Shown in pieces: positions 55,721 through 64,000 of a stretch of DNA of 64,000 nt. Under the pieces are notes generated by a model. The model worked only from the letters and a program-made list of their open reading frames with translations, did not search any database and had not been told where the DNA came from. Origin of the DNA: Raphanus sativus. Lineage: Eukaryota > Streptophyta > Magnoliopsida > Brassicales > Brassicaceae. The DNA is taken from assembly GCF_000801105.2 (NCBI RefSeq), contig NC_079513.1, forward strand, positions 21,544,273 through 21,608,272, read 5' to 3'. Position numbers and translations under genes: made by a program. Numbering within the stretch: position 1 is the first letter of the stretch; each line of letters begins with the position of its first letter.

Positions 55721-56476
55721 ATGGCAAACCCAAGTAGTTATGTTAACCTATTAACGAGCCAAGGGGTAGTTGACCTTGGCTCATCCGAACCTCTTTTCTT
55801 TAGCCCATGTTCTGATGAGGCTACTGTCAAAGAGAGGAGGAAATGGTCACCCAAGGAGGATGTAATCCTCATTGGTGCGTGGCTCAACACCTCTAAAGAC
55901 CCAATTGTGGGGAACGACCAGAAAGCGGGTGCCTTCTGGAAGAGGATTGTAGAGTACTACAACTCCAATCCTCTCCTGATTGGGACAACCCCACGAGAAC
56001 TTGGGCAGTGCAAGTCAAGATGGACTAGGATCAATGAAGTGGTGTGCAAGTTTGTTGGCTGTTACGACCTGGCATTGAGGGGGCAGAGTAGCGGGCAAAA
56101 TGAGAATGATGTGATGAAGGCCGCGTTGGATATCTACCACAATGACATGAAACAGAAGTTCACCTTGGAGCACGCGTGGAGAGAGCTTAGGCATGATGTC
56201 AAATGGTGCTCCACAAAGCGCAAAGCAGTGGATGATCAAGGGGCAGTGCCAGTGCCAGAGCCACAAGAGAGACCAATAGGGGTTAAAGCTGCAAAGGCTG
56301 CTAGGAAGAGGAAGAAAACACCAAAAGAAGAAGAATTGGCCAAGCTAGAAGGCCTGTTGGAGATCAAAAAAGAAATCTCAAAGCAAGGTTTGCTTGCAAG
56401 TTTGGTTGCAAAGGCCGAGCCACTCACTGAGATGGAACTTGCTGTAAAAGCTAAACTTTTGTCTGAAATGTTGTGA
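55721..56476 (+). CDS. Myb/SANT-like DNA-binding protein of a Harbinger element (ORF1)
   Basis: A 251-aa protein from the ATG at 55721; the frame open upstream has only TTG. Residues 40-115 form a trihelix/SANT-like domain (KWSPKEDVILIGAWLNTSKD, FWKRIVEYYN, CKSRWTRINEVVCKFVGCYD). A basic segment (KAARKRKKTPKEEE) and a helical C-terminus (NAM-associated-like, LEIKKEISKQ) follow. In PIF/Harbinger transposons such a protein binds the element ends and brings the transposase into the nucleus. Genome pipelines often mislabel it as 'glutathione S-transferase T3-like'. It lies 360 bp after the GRF gene and 805 bp before the transposase, same strand. Confidence 0.85.
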   Translation: MANPSSYVNLLTSQGVVDLGSSEPLFFSPCSDEATVKERRKWSPKEDVILIGAWLNTSKDPIVGNDQKAGAFWKRIVEYYNSNPLLIGTTPRELGQCKSRWTRINEVVCKFVGCYDLALRGQSSGQNENDVMKAALDIYHNDMKQKFTLEHAWRELRHDVKWCSTKRKAVDDQGAVPVPEPQERPIGVKAAKAARKRKKTPKEEELAKLEGLLEIKKEISKQGLLASLVAKAEPLTEMELAVKAKLLSEML

Positions 56477-57280
56477 GTGTTTGATTGTTTTGCCTTGATT
56501 GTTTGTGTTGATTGTTTGTTAACCGTTTGAGCTGTTAACCGTTGTCTTAACATTTACTAATATATTTACTTTCTTTTGTTTCAGGTGAAGTACAAGAAGC
56601 ATGTGCCTGATGAAGACAAAAGCTCATGTCTTCCATGTGAACCAAGTCACGGACTCTCTTTATCTCTTTTTCCTTGTCATCTCTGTCTTAGAAGTACTTT
56701 AAGTCACGGATTTGTAATGTAGTTGAAGTCACGGGTACCTTGTCATCTTGTTATCTCTTTTTCTTTATAAGTGTGTTTGTAGAACTCGGAATGAGCTATT
56801 TCCTTTGCTCTCTTGTATTCAGAACAATCTCTCCCTCTGTTTTATTAATTAACTCTTATTCTACAACCTCTACTTGTACAAGCTCTATTTCTGCAAACAG
56901 GTTCTTCATTTTGTATTTATTCAGAACTTGTAATTAAATCTTTTTATACAAGAAGTATGGTTCCAATTAATTGCTCTGTTTAAGACAAAAATAGTTAACA
57001 CTCTTTCTATATTCTTCATTTTTAAGAAGAAAAAAAACCATTGACTTGTATAAAATTTTAGTATCTATTCTATATGATACAAATTTTACAAATTATGACA
57101 AAGACAAAGATGATGACTATCTATTCTATATGATAAAGATGATGACTATCTATCCTATATGATAAAGATGATTACTATATATTCTATATGATACAAATTT
57201 TAGAAATTAAATAAAGACAAAGATTACGCTTGCAAGACTATGATTAAAATTGACTTGTATAAATTTTTTTATAGGCAAAT

Positions 57281-58546
57281 ATGGCAGATGGAGTCGATCA
57301 AAGATTGGATGCGGCTATCGATGACGCTTTAGAATCATGTTTTGAAGATACTTACAACAGCATCGTCGAGAATCAAACAAATACACAAAGGAGACGTGCA
57401 TATATCGAACGAAACCGCGAAGCAGGCCACGACCGTCTATGGAATGACTACTTCAGTGAACATCCAATATTTGAGTCTCATTTATTCAGACGCCGTTTCC
57501 GCATGAACAAGCCACTATTCTTAAGTATTGTCGATCGCCTCTCACAAAACATTCCATTCTTTCAACAAAGAAGAGATGCAGTCGGAAGGTTAGGTCTAAC
57601 TGCACTACAAAAGTGTACGGCAGCTATTCGTATGCTTGCTTATGGCTGTGCGGCTGATGCCGTTGACGAATATCTCCGACTTGGTGAAAGCACAGCACTT
57701 TCGTGTCTAACCCATTTCACAGCAGGCGTAATACAGTTATTTGGAGATGAGTACCTACGAAGACCCACTCCTGACGATCTTCAACGACTACTCGATATTG
57801 GAGAGATACGCGGCTTTCCTGGAATGATAGGAAGCATCGACTGTATGCATTGGGAGTGGAAGAATTGCCCAAAAGGTTGGAAAGGATTGTACACACGTGG
57901 ATCAGGAAAGCCGACTCTAGTCTTGGAGGCTGTAGCTTCACAAGATCTTTGGATATGGCACGCTTTTTTCGGGCTTCCAGGTGTCTTAAACGATATTAAC
58001 GTCCTCGATCGGTCACCTGTTTTTGATGACATTTACTATGGTCGAGCTCCAAGGGTGAAGTACGTGGTGAACGGACACCAGTATGATTTGGCGTACTACC
58101 TCACCGACGGTATATATCCAAAATGGTCAACATTTATCCAATCTATCTCACACCCTCAAGGTCCCAAAGCAGAGTTATTTGCTGAATATCAAGAATCAAC
58201 CCGAAAAGATGTGGAGCGTGCTTTTGGAGTATTGCAAGCTCGATTTGCGATAGTCAAAAACCCGGCTCTTTTGTGGGACAAGGAACAAATTGGGATGGTT
58301 ATGCGAACATGTGTCATACTGCACAATATGATTGTCGAAGATGAACGTAAAGATCACACTCAGTTTGATACAACAGAGTTTGACGAAGGAGAGTCAAGCA
58401 GATGTTCACAAGTGGATATCTCTACCAACATGCCTTCACATTTTGGTAATATACTTGGCATACGGGATCAAGTTAAGGATAGACATATACACGACCAGTT
58501 GAAAAATGATTTAATCGAAAATATTTGGAACAAGTTTAGTAATTGA
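57281..58546 (+). CDS. PIF/Harbinger DDE transposase (HARBI1-like nuclease)
   Basis: An uninterrupted 421-aa protein. The DDE_Tnp_4-type nuclease runs from about residue 180 to 345. The candidate acidic residues are D187 (GSIDCMHWEW), D238 (PGVLNDINVL), with D276 (YYLTDGIYPKW) also conserved, and E312 (KDVERAFGVLQ). The N-terminal part carries the LFRRRFRMNKPLF helix-turn-helix-like region found in the family. The end of the nuclease is MRTCVILHNMIVEDER. The length matches plant HARBI1-like proteins (about 380-440 aa). No lesion is visible, so the protein may be active. The sequence before the ATG (ATAGGCAAAT) could include a splice acceptor. Confidence 0.9.
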   Translation: MADGVDQRLDAAIDDALESCFEDTYNSIVENQTNTQRRRAYIERNREAGHDRLWNDYFSEHPIFESHLFRRRFRMNKPLFLSIVDRLSQNIPFFQQRRDAVGRLGLTALQKCTAAIRMLAYGCAADAVDEYLRLGESTALSCLTHFTAGVIQLFGDEYLRRPTPDDLQRLLDIGEIRGFPGMIGSIDCMHWEWKNCPKGWKGLYTRGSGKPTLVLEAVASQDLWIWHAFFGLPGVLNDINVLDRSPVFDDIYYGRAPRVKYVVNGHQYDLAYYLTDGIYPKWSTFIQSISHPQGPKAELFAEYQESTRKDVERAFGVLQARFAIVKNPALLWDKEQIGMVMRTCVILHNMIVEDERKDHTQFDTTEFDEGESSRCSQVDISTNMPSHFGNILGIRDQVKDRHIHDQLKNDLIENIWNKFSN

Positions 58547-58839
58547 TTATGCTGTATAATTAATGTATGTTTAAATTTAATCATTCAATAAAAAAAAATT
58601 CAATTTCAATGTTTTATAAATTTAATATTTTTTATTGTTAAGGACTCCAAAATAAGCAACACCATTGGACACAAAATTAAGATTAGAGTCTTTCACTATT
58701 CAAAAAGTAAAAAAAAAAAAAAAATTAGTTTTATATACCTAAGTACTCCAATGGTGGGTTGCACCATTGGAGGTGCTCTAAGTAATGCTAAGTCTGGCTG
58801 GTAAGACAACACTAAACCATCTTAAATAAATTTATAATC

Positions 58840-58955
58840 ACATAGAATAACGACATTGTTGCAGTAGCAGAGTGGTAACCATTTCCCTTGTTGCTTGAGT
58901 GAGACAAAAGGTTTGGTTCTCAATTGTAAGTTGGTTTTGGGTATGAATTCGCACT
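58840..58955 (+). mobile_element. tRNA-like SINE remnant
   Basis: GTAGCAGAGTGGTAACC fits Pol III box A. GGTTTGGTTCTCAATTG about 55 bp later is a degenerate box B. A T-rich end follows. No target duplication was found. Confidence 0.4.
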
Positions 58956-59165
58956 TACTTTTTTACTTTTTTCAGTTATGAAAATGTACGACCAAATTGT
59001 TGAGATGGAAAATGGTCATCTTTCATTAAAAATGCAAGAGTCGACTCATAAATTGTTTAACAAAATTAGCATAATAAGTCAAGCGATTTGACATCCATTA
59101 ACAAGAAAAAAAAAGACTAACCAAGTTTCCTTTGCAAAGCAATTTATTTCATGTTTTGTCCCCAT

Positions 59166-60509
59166 TTAGACTAGTTTCTCCAGTTCTTCTACATACTTAC
59201 TGACATAACCACTGATTATTCCAGAGCTAAGTATAGACTCCTTCCATTTGGCATGGTTCCTCCTCACTAGGTTCCCTAGCTCGGTGTCTTTATCCATCAG
59301 AGACCTGACGGCCCCGCTTATGTTCTCCTTTGAAAACCATCCTGTTTCGTCTCTTTTCACCTCCACTGAGACCCCAAGTTCCTCACTCATTAGCCTGGTG
59401 TTGAATATTTGTTCACCCAAATGTGGTATAAGCACTATTTGGCAGTCATTCAATAGAGACTCCCACATTGACCCGAACCCGCAATGGCTCACAAAGCAAC
59501 CTATTGATGGATGAGCCAATATCAGTGGCTGCTGCACCCATTCTCCCCAAACCACTCCACGCTCTTTAACCCGCTCTTCGAACCCTTTTGGTAAGGCTTC
59601 TTGGATTGTAGATGCGCCTTTTGGTGGCTTTACTGCTACAAGAAATGGTAAACCGGTCAGCTCCATTCCTAAACAAAGTTCTTGAAATTCTTCCTTATCA
59701 AGAATGATTTGGCTGCCAAGTGAACAATATACTACTGATCCTTGTTCGAACCGGTTCAACCAGTGATTCCATTGATCTTCGAGTGGCTTGCTATTGTCCG
59801 GCTCAGGAAGCATTGGACCCGTCAAGAGAACTTTTCTTTGAAATTTCTTTTCAATAAAATCACAAAATTTTCCTTCCATTTCCCGGCAAGTCCTTATCGA
59901 TATGACATCACAGTTCACAAGCCCTGTCATGATACGTTCGTAAAACGTTACTCCATCACCAAAGGGATAGGATAGAAATGACAAAAAGTTTGTTTCTTGT
60001 CCATGAAGCAACACCTTGGATGAAGGATACCCCGGAGGAGGTATAGCCAAGTCATCTGGACTACGACCAGGGACAAATGAGATAGCCACACATGCTGCAG
60101 AGATCGTTACAAAATTCACACTCTTGGCTCCATACTCTCTAGCTACGTCCGGAATCCAGTGAGCAAAATCAAAGAAAATAAGATCCGGTTTACCTAACTG
60201 AACCGCTTCTTCGACCTGACCGCGTGTGCGATCCATAGCCGAGGCCAGAAAACTCCCTAACGTGATCGGAATATCCGAGGTTGTTTCGGCGCCATCAGGG
60301 AGACCATCCACGGAAGGGATGGTAAGAGTGTGAAATGCAATGCATTTTGGGAACAGATTTAGAGGTTCCAGCTGCTTCAGAGCTTTCTTGGGGAGCAAGA
60401 ACGTGATTTTGTGCCCTTTTTCAGCTAGTTTGTTAGCCAGATGCAGAAATGCTGTCATGTGACCAAAACCAAACCATGGGAACATAAAAGCATGAAACCT
60501 TGATCCCAT
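59166..60509 (-). CDS. UDP-glycosyltransferase, UGT79B6-like
   Basis: A 447-aa intronless enzyme from the ATG at 60509 ([17 protein letters not shown]). The catalytic pair is H17 and D114 (IFFDFAHW). The 44-residue PSPG box is W324-Q367 ([16 protein letters not shown], then [10 protein letters not shown], ending GEQ). The sequence closely recalls Arabidopsis UGT79B6 (At5g54010), which adds glucose to the 2'' position of flavonol 3-O-glucosides, mainly in pollen. The C-terminus stops at LEKLV, a few residues earlier than I recall for that protein. It lies on the same strand as the UGT79B9-like gene 15 kb away; the Harbinger and Helitron insertions lie between the two. Confidence 0.9.
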   Translation of the reverse strand: MGSRFHAFMFPWFGFGHMTAFLHLANKLAEKGHKITFLLPKKALKQLEPLNLFPKCIAFHTLTIPSVDGLPDGAETTSDIPITLGSFLASAMDRTRGQVEEAVQLGKPDLIFFDFAHWIPDVAREYGAKSVNFVTISAACVAISFVPGRSPDDLAIPPPGYPSSKVLLHGQETNFLSFLSYPFGDGVTFYERIMTGLVNCDVISIRTCREMEGKFCDFIEKKFQRKVLLTGPMLPEPDNSKPLEDQWNHWLNRFEQGSVVYCSLGSQIILDKEEFQELCLGMELTGLPFLVAVKPPKGASTIQEALPKGFEERVKERGVVWGEWVQQPLILAHPSIGCFVSHCGFGSMWESLLNDCQIVLIPHLGEQIFNTRLMSEELGVSVEVKRDETGWFSKENISGAVRSLMDKDTELGNLVRRNHAKWKESILSSGIISGYVSKYVEELEKLV

Positions 60510-60931
60510 TTCTGTTTCTATCCTTTGTTTTTCTTCTATTCTTGTTCATGGAGTTCTTATGTGTTGTTTATCAAATTTCAGTTGCATTTGACCTGAAGTT
60601 CAGGAGAGTAGTATTATGAGTTGAATGATTCAAGTCTGCTACGAATAAGCCAAATCTTTAGTTTCGTAATTCATTTAAGTCTTTTACTATCTGCGATTTC
60701 CTTTTGCTATTTAGTTTCCGGAAATATCCCCTAATCTATAGCATAATTACAATTTCTGTGCTAATTACCTGCATAATCTAAACTACTATATACTATTTTT
60801 TATGCTTCCGAAAATATATCACAATCTTATGGAAATTGCAAAGATCATGAACTTCAAGATCGTTACGATTATGCCAAATCAACATTTGGGCAGTCATTAA
60901 ATTCCGTGATTTCCTTTTTGTTTAAAGCTAA
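60510..60931. other. upstream region of the UGT79B6-like gene
   Basis: No other gene. No convincing TATA box was found at the usual distance. The region ends at a Helitron terminus. Confidence 0.4.
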
Positions 60932-61869
60932 CTAGATCATGACCCGCGCGCCTGCGCGGATTTATCTTTTGATTTATATATTTTATATACATGTTGTATA
61001 TATTATTTAAGATTTATAATATAAAAAAGTTAGAATGATCATGAATCAAAAAAAATCGACCCGAATAAAAAAAAATCAAATACCTACTTAGATCCAAATG
61101 TTGAGAATTCGAAGAACTCATACCTGAAATGAACAGATTTATACCCGACCCAACAAGCTAAATTTCAAACATAATATCTTTTGTTATATTTTTAATTCAT
61201 TTTTTCGGATTGATGAGATTTACTATTTATTCGGAAGATTTTTGGCTAACTTAATGGTATATATTTGTAGGTTTCTTTTTTTCTGAACATGAAAAAAAAG
61301 ATTTGGGTCTTGATTAAATTTATCTTATATAACAAATTGCTACTATAAATAATTTTTATAAAAACTAATTTGTAACAGTAATATTATTTTTATTATAAAT
61401 TAGTATATCATGGTTTATAGGTTCAAAGTATAGAGTTAGTCGTCTTCATAGTATTGATAATATTGATAGATGCAAATTAATGAATACAGATAATATATTG
61501 TATTATTAGTAATATGTCGTATAGTATTATATGTTAGTAGATGTATTATTAATAATCTATCTTATAGTATAATATGCTAGTGGATGTATCTAACTTATAG
61601 TAAAATATATGCAATATAAAGAAACATGCGTAGTGGATATAATAATAAGGTAAGAAGTAAGAAACTATGGTAATAGTTGATATTAATTATTTATAAAAAG
61701 GCATGTCTAATAATAAGTAGATTAATATAGCATTAATTATATAAGGTCCAACTTTAAAATCCACCTAGAAGAAGTTGTAATGTTTTTATTTTAATAAGAT
61801 AGATATAAGAGGTCCACCTTTAAAATCCACCTAGAAGAAGTTGTAATGTTTCTGTTTTAATAAGATAGA
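60932..61869 (-). mobile_element. complete non-autonomous Helitron
   Basis: On the minus strand the 5' end is TCTATCTTATTAAAACAG after host A at 61870. The 3' end is hairpin CCGCGCAGGCGCGCGG, then GTCATGATCTAG and host T. The 5' end is duplicated: a 60-bp block (ATCCACCTAGAAGAAGTTGT on the plus strand) occurs at 61748-61806 and 61810-61869. The length is 938 bp. Confidence 0.75.
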
Positions 61870-62224
61870 TGTTCCGCTCAGAGTAAACTAAATATCATCA
61901 ATAGAGTAATTTAGTAATTAAAAAAAAACTGTTCATAATGATGAAGAGAAAAAATATAAGATCTATTAGCTTCTGGAAGTAATTCCCTAATCAGCTAATC
62001 TTATGGGACATGCGAAGATCATGTAATGCAACATGCCCTACTACATATCTATCTCTCCGAGACAAACAAAACCAAACATGACCAACTAAACCGAAATTAA
62101 CCGAACTAAATGGAAAGACTGAAAATGATCATTCATGTCTTCACAAGATCAATTAAGTTATGTTTTTTTTTGTTGAAACATTTAAAGTTATGTTTAAACT
62201 TGCTGATATAACGATCAGCAAAAC
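61870..62224. other. intergenic
   Basis: Nothing recognised. Confidence 0.4.
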
Positions 62225-62465
62225 CACATCACTCAAAATGCATCTCCACTTCTCATGATTCTTCCAAGGTCCGCAGCAAAAAAAAACAACATTATCTTTC
62301 CCTCTCAACCTCCACCGCCACCTCCATCTCCGTCATAAGCCTCACGCTCAACATATGTTCACCGTGTTGCGGCGCCAAAAGGATCTGACAAATCACTCAT
62401 CAAAAGCTACTACGTTGAACCAAACACACAATGGCTAACAAAGACAAATCCATGTGTACTTCTGA
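62225..62465 (-). pseudogene. UGT79B C-terminal relic
   Basis: On the minus strand, short pieces of the UGT79B C-terminal domain are readable: GFVFVSHCVFGST (PSPG core), a broken MSD...QILL, then LSVRLMTEMEVAVEVER, which matches the block after the PSPG box in the two intact genes. Stops and shifts separate them, and both flanks are lost. It is a third member of the local UGT79B cluster. Confidence 0.75.
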
Positions 62466-62945
62466 TCTCTATCTAGTGGTAATCGTGGGAGGAAAGAACC
62501 TTAATGACAAAAACTTGTCAAATATTGTTTTAAAGTAAATAATTGGACACCTATATACCTCAAAATATTATAATTTTAAACTAGGTAACTGATGGATGTT
62601 TATTTCTAAACCATTTCCAAAAATTGGCGTATGCAGTTAAGCGCAGAGAGAACACTTTAGTAAAAGGCGAAAGAATAGTTCGCTTTGCTTTCACTGCGGC
62701 TCCGTGAGTCTTAAGAAAAGGTGCTGTGCGTCTGATTTATAGTTCAGTTTCTTTAGTGTTCACGAAATGTATAACCTATGTGGGAGAAGAAGCTGTTGAT
62801 TTATTAATGTTGATACATACGAGATCTGGACTTTATGAATCACAAATCCAATTTTCTTGCTCTGTTTTTTAATCTATGATATTATTAGCTTCGAATGACA
62901 ATCGAAAACGTCTCGAGACGATAATCATAATTCAACAAAAAGAAT
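62466..62945. other. intergenic
   Basis: Nothing recognised. Confidence 0.4.
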
Positions 62946-62964
62946 GTTAAACTAAAGAATTGTA
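62946..62964 (-). terminator. snRNA 3'-end box
   Basis: On the minus strand ACAATTCTTTAGTTTAAC fits the plant snRNA 3'-end signal CA(N)3-10AGTNNAA (CA, seven bases, AGTTTAA). It lies directly after the U4 RNA. Confidence 0.75.
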
Positions 62965-63118
62965 GGGCTTTACCCCGAAGGGAGCCCTTCCAGAAATTCT
63001 CAGAAGCATGGGACAAGCCCAGAGGCCAATGAGGGGGTTTGGAAATAGTTTTCAACCAGCAATAGACGCGCCTCGGTTAGTACCTCATTAGCTGCGTCAT
63101 TGCCCCAAGCGCAAAGAT
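62965..63118 (-). ncRNA. U4 spliceosomal snRNA
   Basis: On the minus strand the RNA starts ATCTTTGCGCTTGGGGCAAT and continues through the U4/U6 pairing regions (ATGAGG, ACCGAGGCGCG, ATTGCTGGTTGAAAACTA) to the Sm site AATTTCTGG and a final stem-loop (GGGCT...AGCCC). The length of about 154 nt matches plant U4. U4 pairs with U6 in the U4/U6.U5 tri-snRNP and is released on spliceosome activation. Promoter elements and 3' box are in place, so the gene looks functional. I know plant U4 from memory; the exact family member cannot be named. Confidence 0.9.
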
Positions 63119-63142
63119 GAGAATGCTTGAACACGGAGCCTC

Positions 63143-63197
63143 TTTATTTATATCTAAACAAGACGTGTCAACTTTACTCCTTGTTTCGATGTGGGAC
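63143..63197 (-). promoter_or_regulatory. U4 snRNA promoter: USE and TATA
   Basis: On the minus strand GTCCCACATCG (63187-63197) is an exact plant upstream sequence element (RTCCCACATCG), about 70 bp before the RNA start. A TATA-like ATATAAATAAAGA follows at about 63143-63154. The spacing of about 33 bp between the two is the Pol II type (Pol III U6 and U3 genes have about ten bases less), as expected for U4. Confidence 0.85.
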
Positions 63198-63519
63198 GAA
63201 AATTTTAGAAATCATTAGTTGATTCAACAGTTGATTTAACTAAAACTGAGCCTAATTGTTTAAGCCCATTTATGCCTAGCCCAACTAAAATCTATACGTT
63301 AACTTAATGCGTTGCCATGCTGGAGAATTTTAGGAATGGGTTTATTTATTGTGTTAATAGAAATACAACAGTGATAAAAAGAACTTACAAATTACAGAGT
63401 TTTTTTTTGTAAAAAACACAAATTACAGAGTTGATCAGAAGGGATTGTGATTATTTTGTAGAGAAGCGAGCTTAAAGGGTTACAAGATCCTCTTCATTGG
63501 TTTTAGTAGCCCTGCGACT
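63198..63519. other. intergenic upstream of U4
   Basis: Nothing recognised. Confidence 0.4.
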
Positions 63520-64000
63520 TCGGTTTTCCGAAACCGAACCGAACCGAACCGTCGGTTTTCGGTTAACCGATGTTTTTTAAAAAAATTCCGAAATAAACCG
63601 AATGAAATTTCGGTTCGGTTCGGTTCGGTTATCGGTTTTTTCGGTTTTCAAATTTATTTCCGAAAATAACCGATTTTAAAAATTTTCGGTTAATTTTGGT
63701 ATAGTTTTTCCAAAATATTCGGGTATTTTCGGTTAAAGTCGGTTATTTCGGATAGTTTCGGTTATTTTTGGGTTATTCAGTTATTTTCGGTTCGGTTTTT
63801 CGGTTATTTTCGGTTATTATCGGTTATTTTCGGTTATTTTCGGTTTTTATAATTTTTAATTTTTTTAAAAAAATCGAAAACCGAACCGAACCGATAACCG
63901 AATTAATTTTCAAACCCATACCGAATTGAACCGAATTGAAAACCGAACCGAACCGAAAACCGAAAAAAACCGGTTCGGTCCGGTTCGGCCCATTCGGTTC
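63520..64000. repeat. CGGTT/AACCG-rich degenerate repeat at window edge
   Basis: Dense TTCGGTTATTTTCGGTT and CCGAACCGAACCG words occur. The left part starts with AACCGAACCG runs and the right part mirrors the same words in opposite orientation. It resembles the words next to Helitron ends in this window, but no terminus is inside the window. Confidence 0.6.

Larger units (their letters stand above)
50895..58778 (+). mobile_element. PIF/Harbinger-type DNA transposon with three genes
   Basis: Both ends are flanked by TAA, the Harbinger target duplication (50892-50894 and 58779-58781). The termini are related but imperfect: left GACCATCCGCAACGCGGTTG, right (minus strand) GAGCACCTCCAATGGTGCAA. 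Each is followed by CTTAGG and a poly(T) run. Inside are a GRF zinc-finger gene, a Myb/SANT-like gene and a DDE transposase, all on the plus strand and intact. An LTR-retrotransposon fragment (51010-54254) splits the left flank. The Myb-like plus transposase pair is the standard two-protein PIF/Harbinger set. The left boundary is an inference. Confidence 0.65.

Overview
This is a plant nuclear window, almost certainly from a Brassica- or Raphanus-like member of the Brassicaceae. The evidence is the AT-rich intergenic DNA, GT-AG introns, a plant-type U4 snRNA gene, many Helitrons with Brassicaceae-style ends, and Brassicaceae-restricted DUF295 'organellar' genes. The recognisable genes (CBSX5-like, the DUF295 cluster, CRLK-like, MSP1-like AAA ATPase, UGT79B9-like and UGT79B6-like) recall the lower arm of Arabidopsis chromosome 5, roughly At5g53.5 to At5g54.6. 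That comparison is from memory, not a search.

Layout. 1-3.8 kb: a two-exon CBS-domain gene. 3.8-8.5 kb: Helitron debris with a relic of the DUF295 cluster. 8.5-13.8 kb: three DUF295 genes, two minus and one plus, with duplicated and partly inverted promoters; one is truncated. 14-22 kb: SINE, Helitron, hAT and LINE insertions, a co-transposed EPSPS plus GAE pseudogene fragment, and a 100-N gap flanked by a nearly identical 580-bp sequence that is probably an assembly error. 22.5-31 kb: two diverged copies of an unrecognised, probably organelle-targeted lysine-rich protein gene around a MAPKKK-like relic. 31.6-34.7 kb: relics of a CIPK and a CRLK-type kinase. 34.8-39 kb: Helitrons, AT-rich tandem repeats and a MITE. 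39.6-41.2 kb: an AAA-ATPase/profilin chimeric pseudogene beside an intact three-exon MAM33/p32 mitochondrial gene. 42.8-44.1 and 59.2-60.5 kb: two intact UGT79B glycosyltransferases, with a third as a relic near 62.3 kb. 45-50.8 kb: more Helitrons. 50.9-58.8 kb: a large PIF/Harbinger-type transposon with three intact plus-strand genes, interrupted by an LTR-retrotransposon fragment whose 3.2-kb LTR holds four tandem 500-bp units. 63 kb: a U4 snRNA gene with its upstream element, TATA box and 3' box on the minus strand.

Functionally, the intact host genes are a nucleotide-sensing CBS protein, organellar DUF295 proteins, a mitochondrial matrix p32 protein, two flavonoid-glycoside glycosyltransferases and a spliceosomal RNA. 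The rest is a record of repeated transposition and fragment capture. The most unusual structures are the three-gene Harbinger element, the LTR with its internal array, the SINE-in-hAT-in-LINE nest, and the EPSPS-GAE and AAA-profilin pseudogenes.
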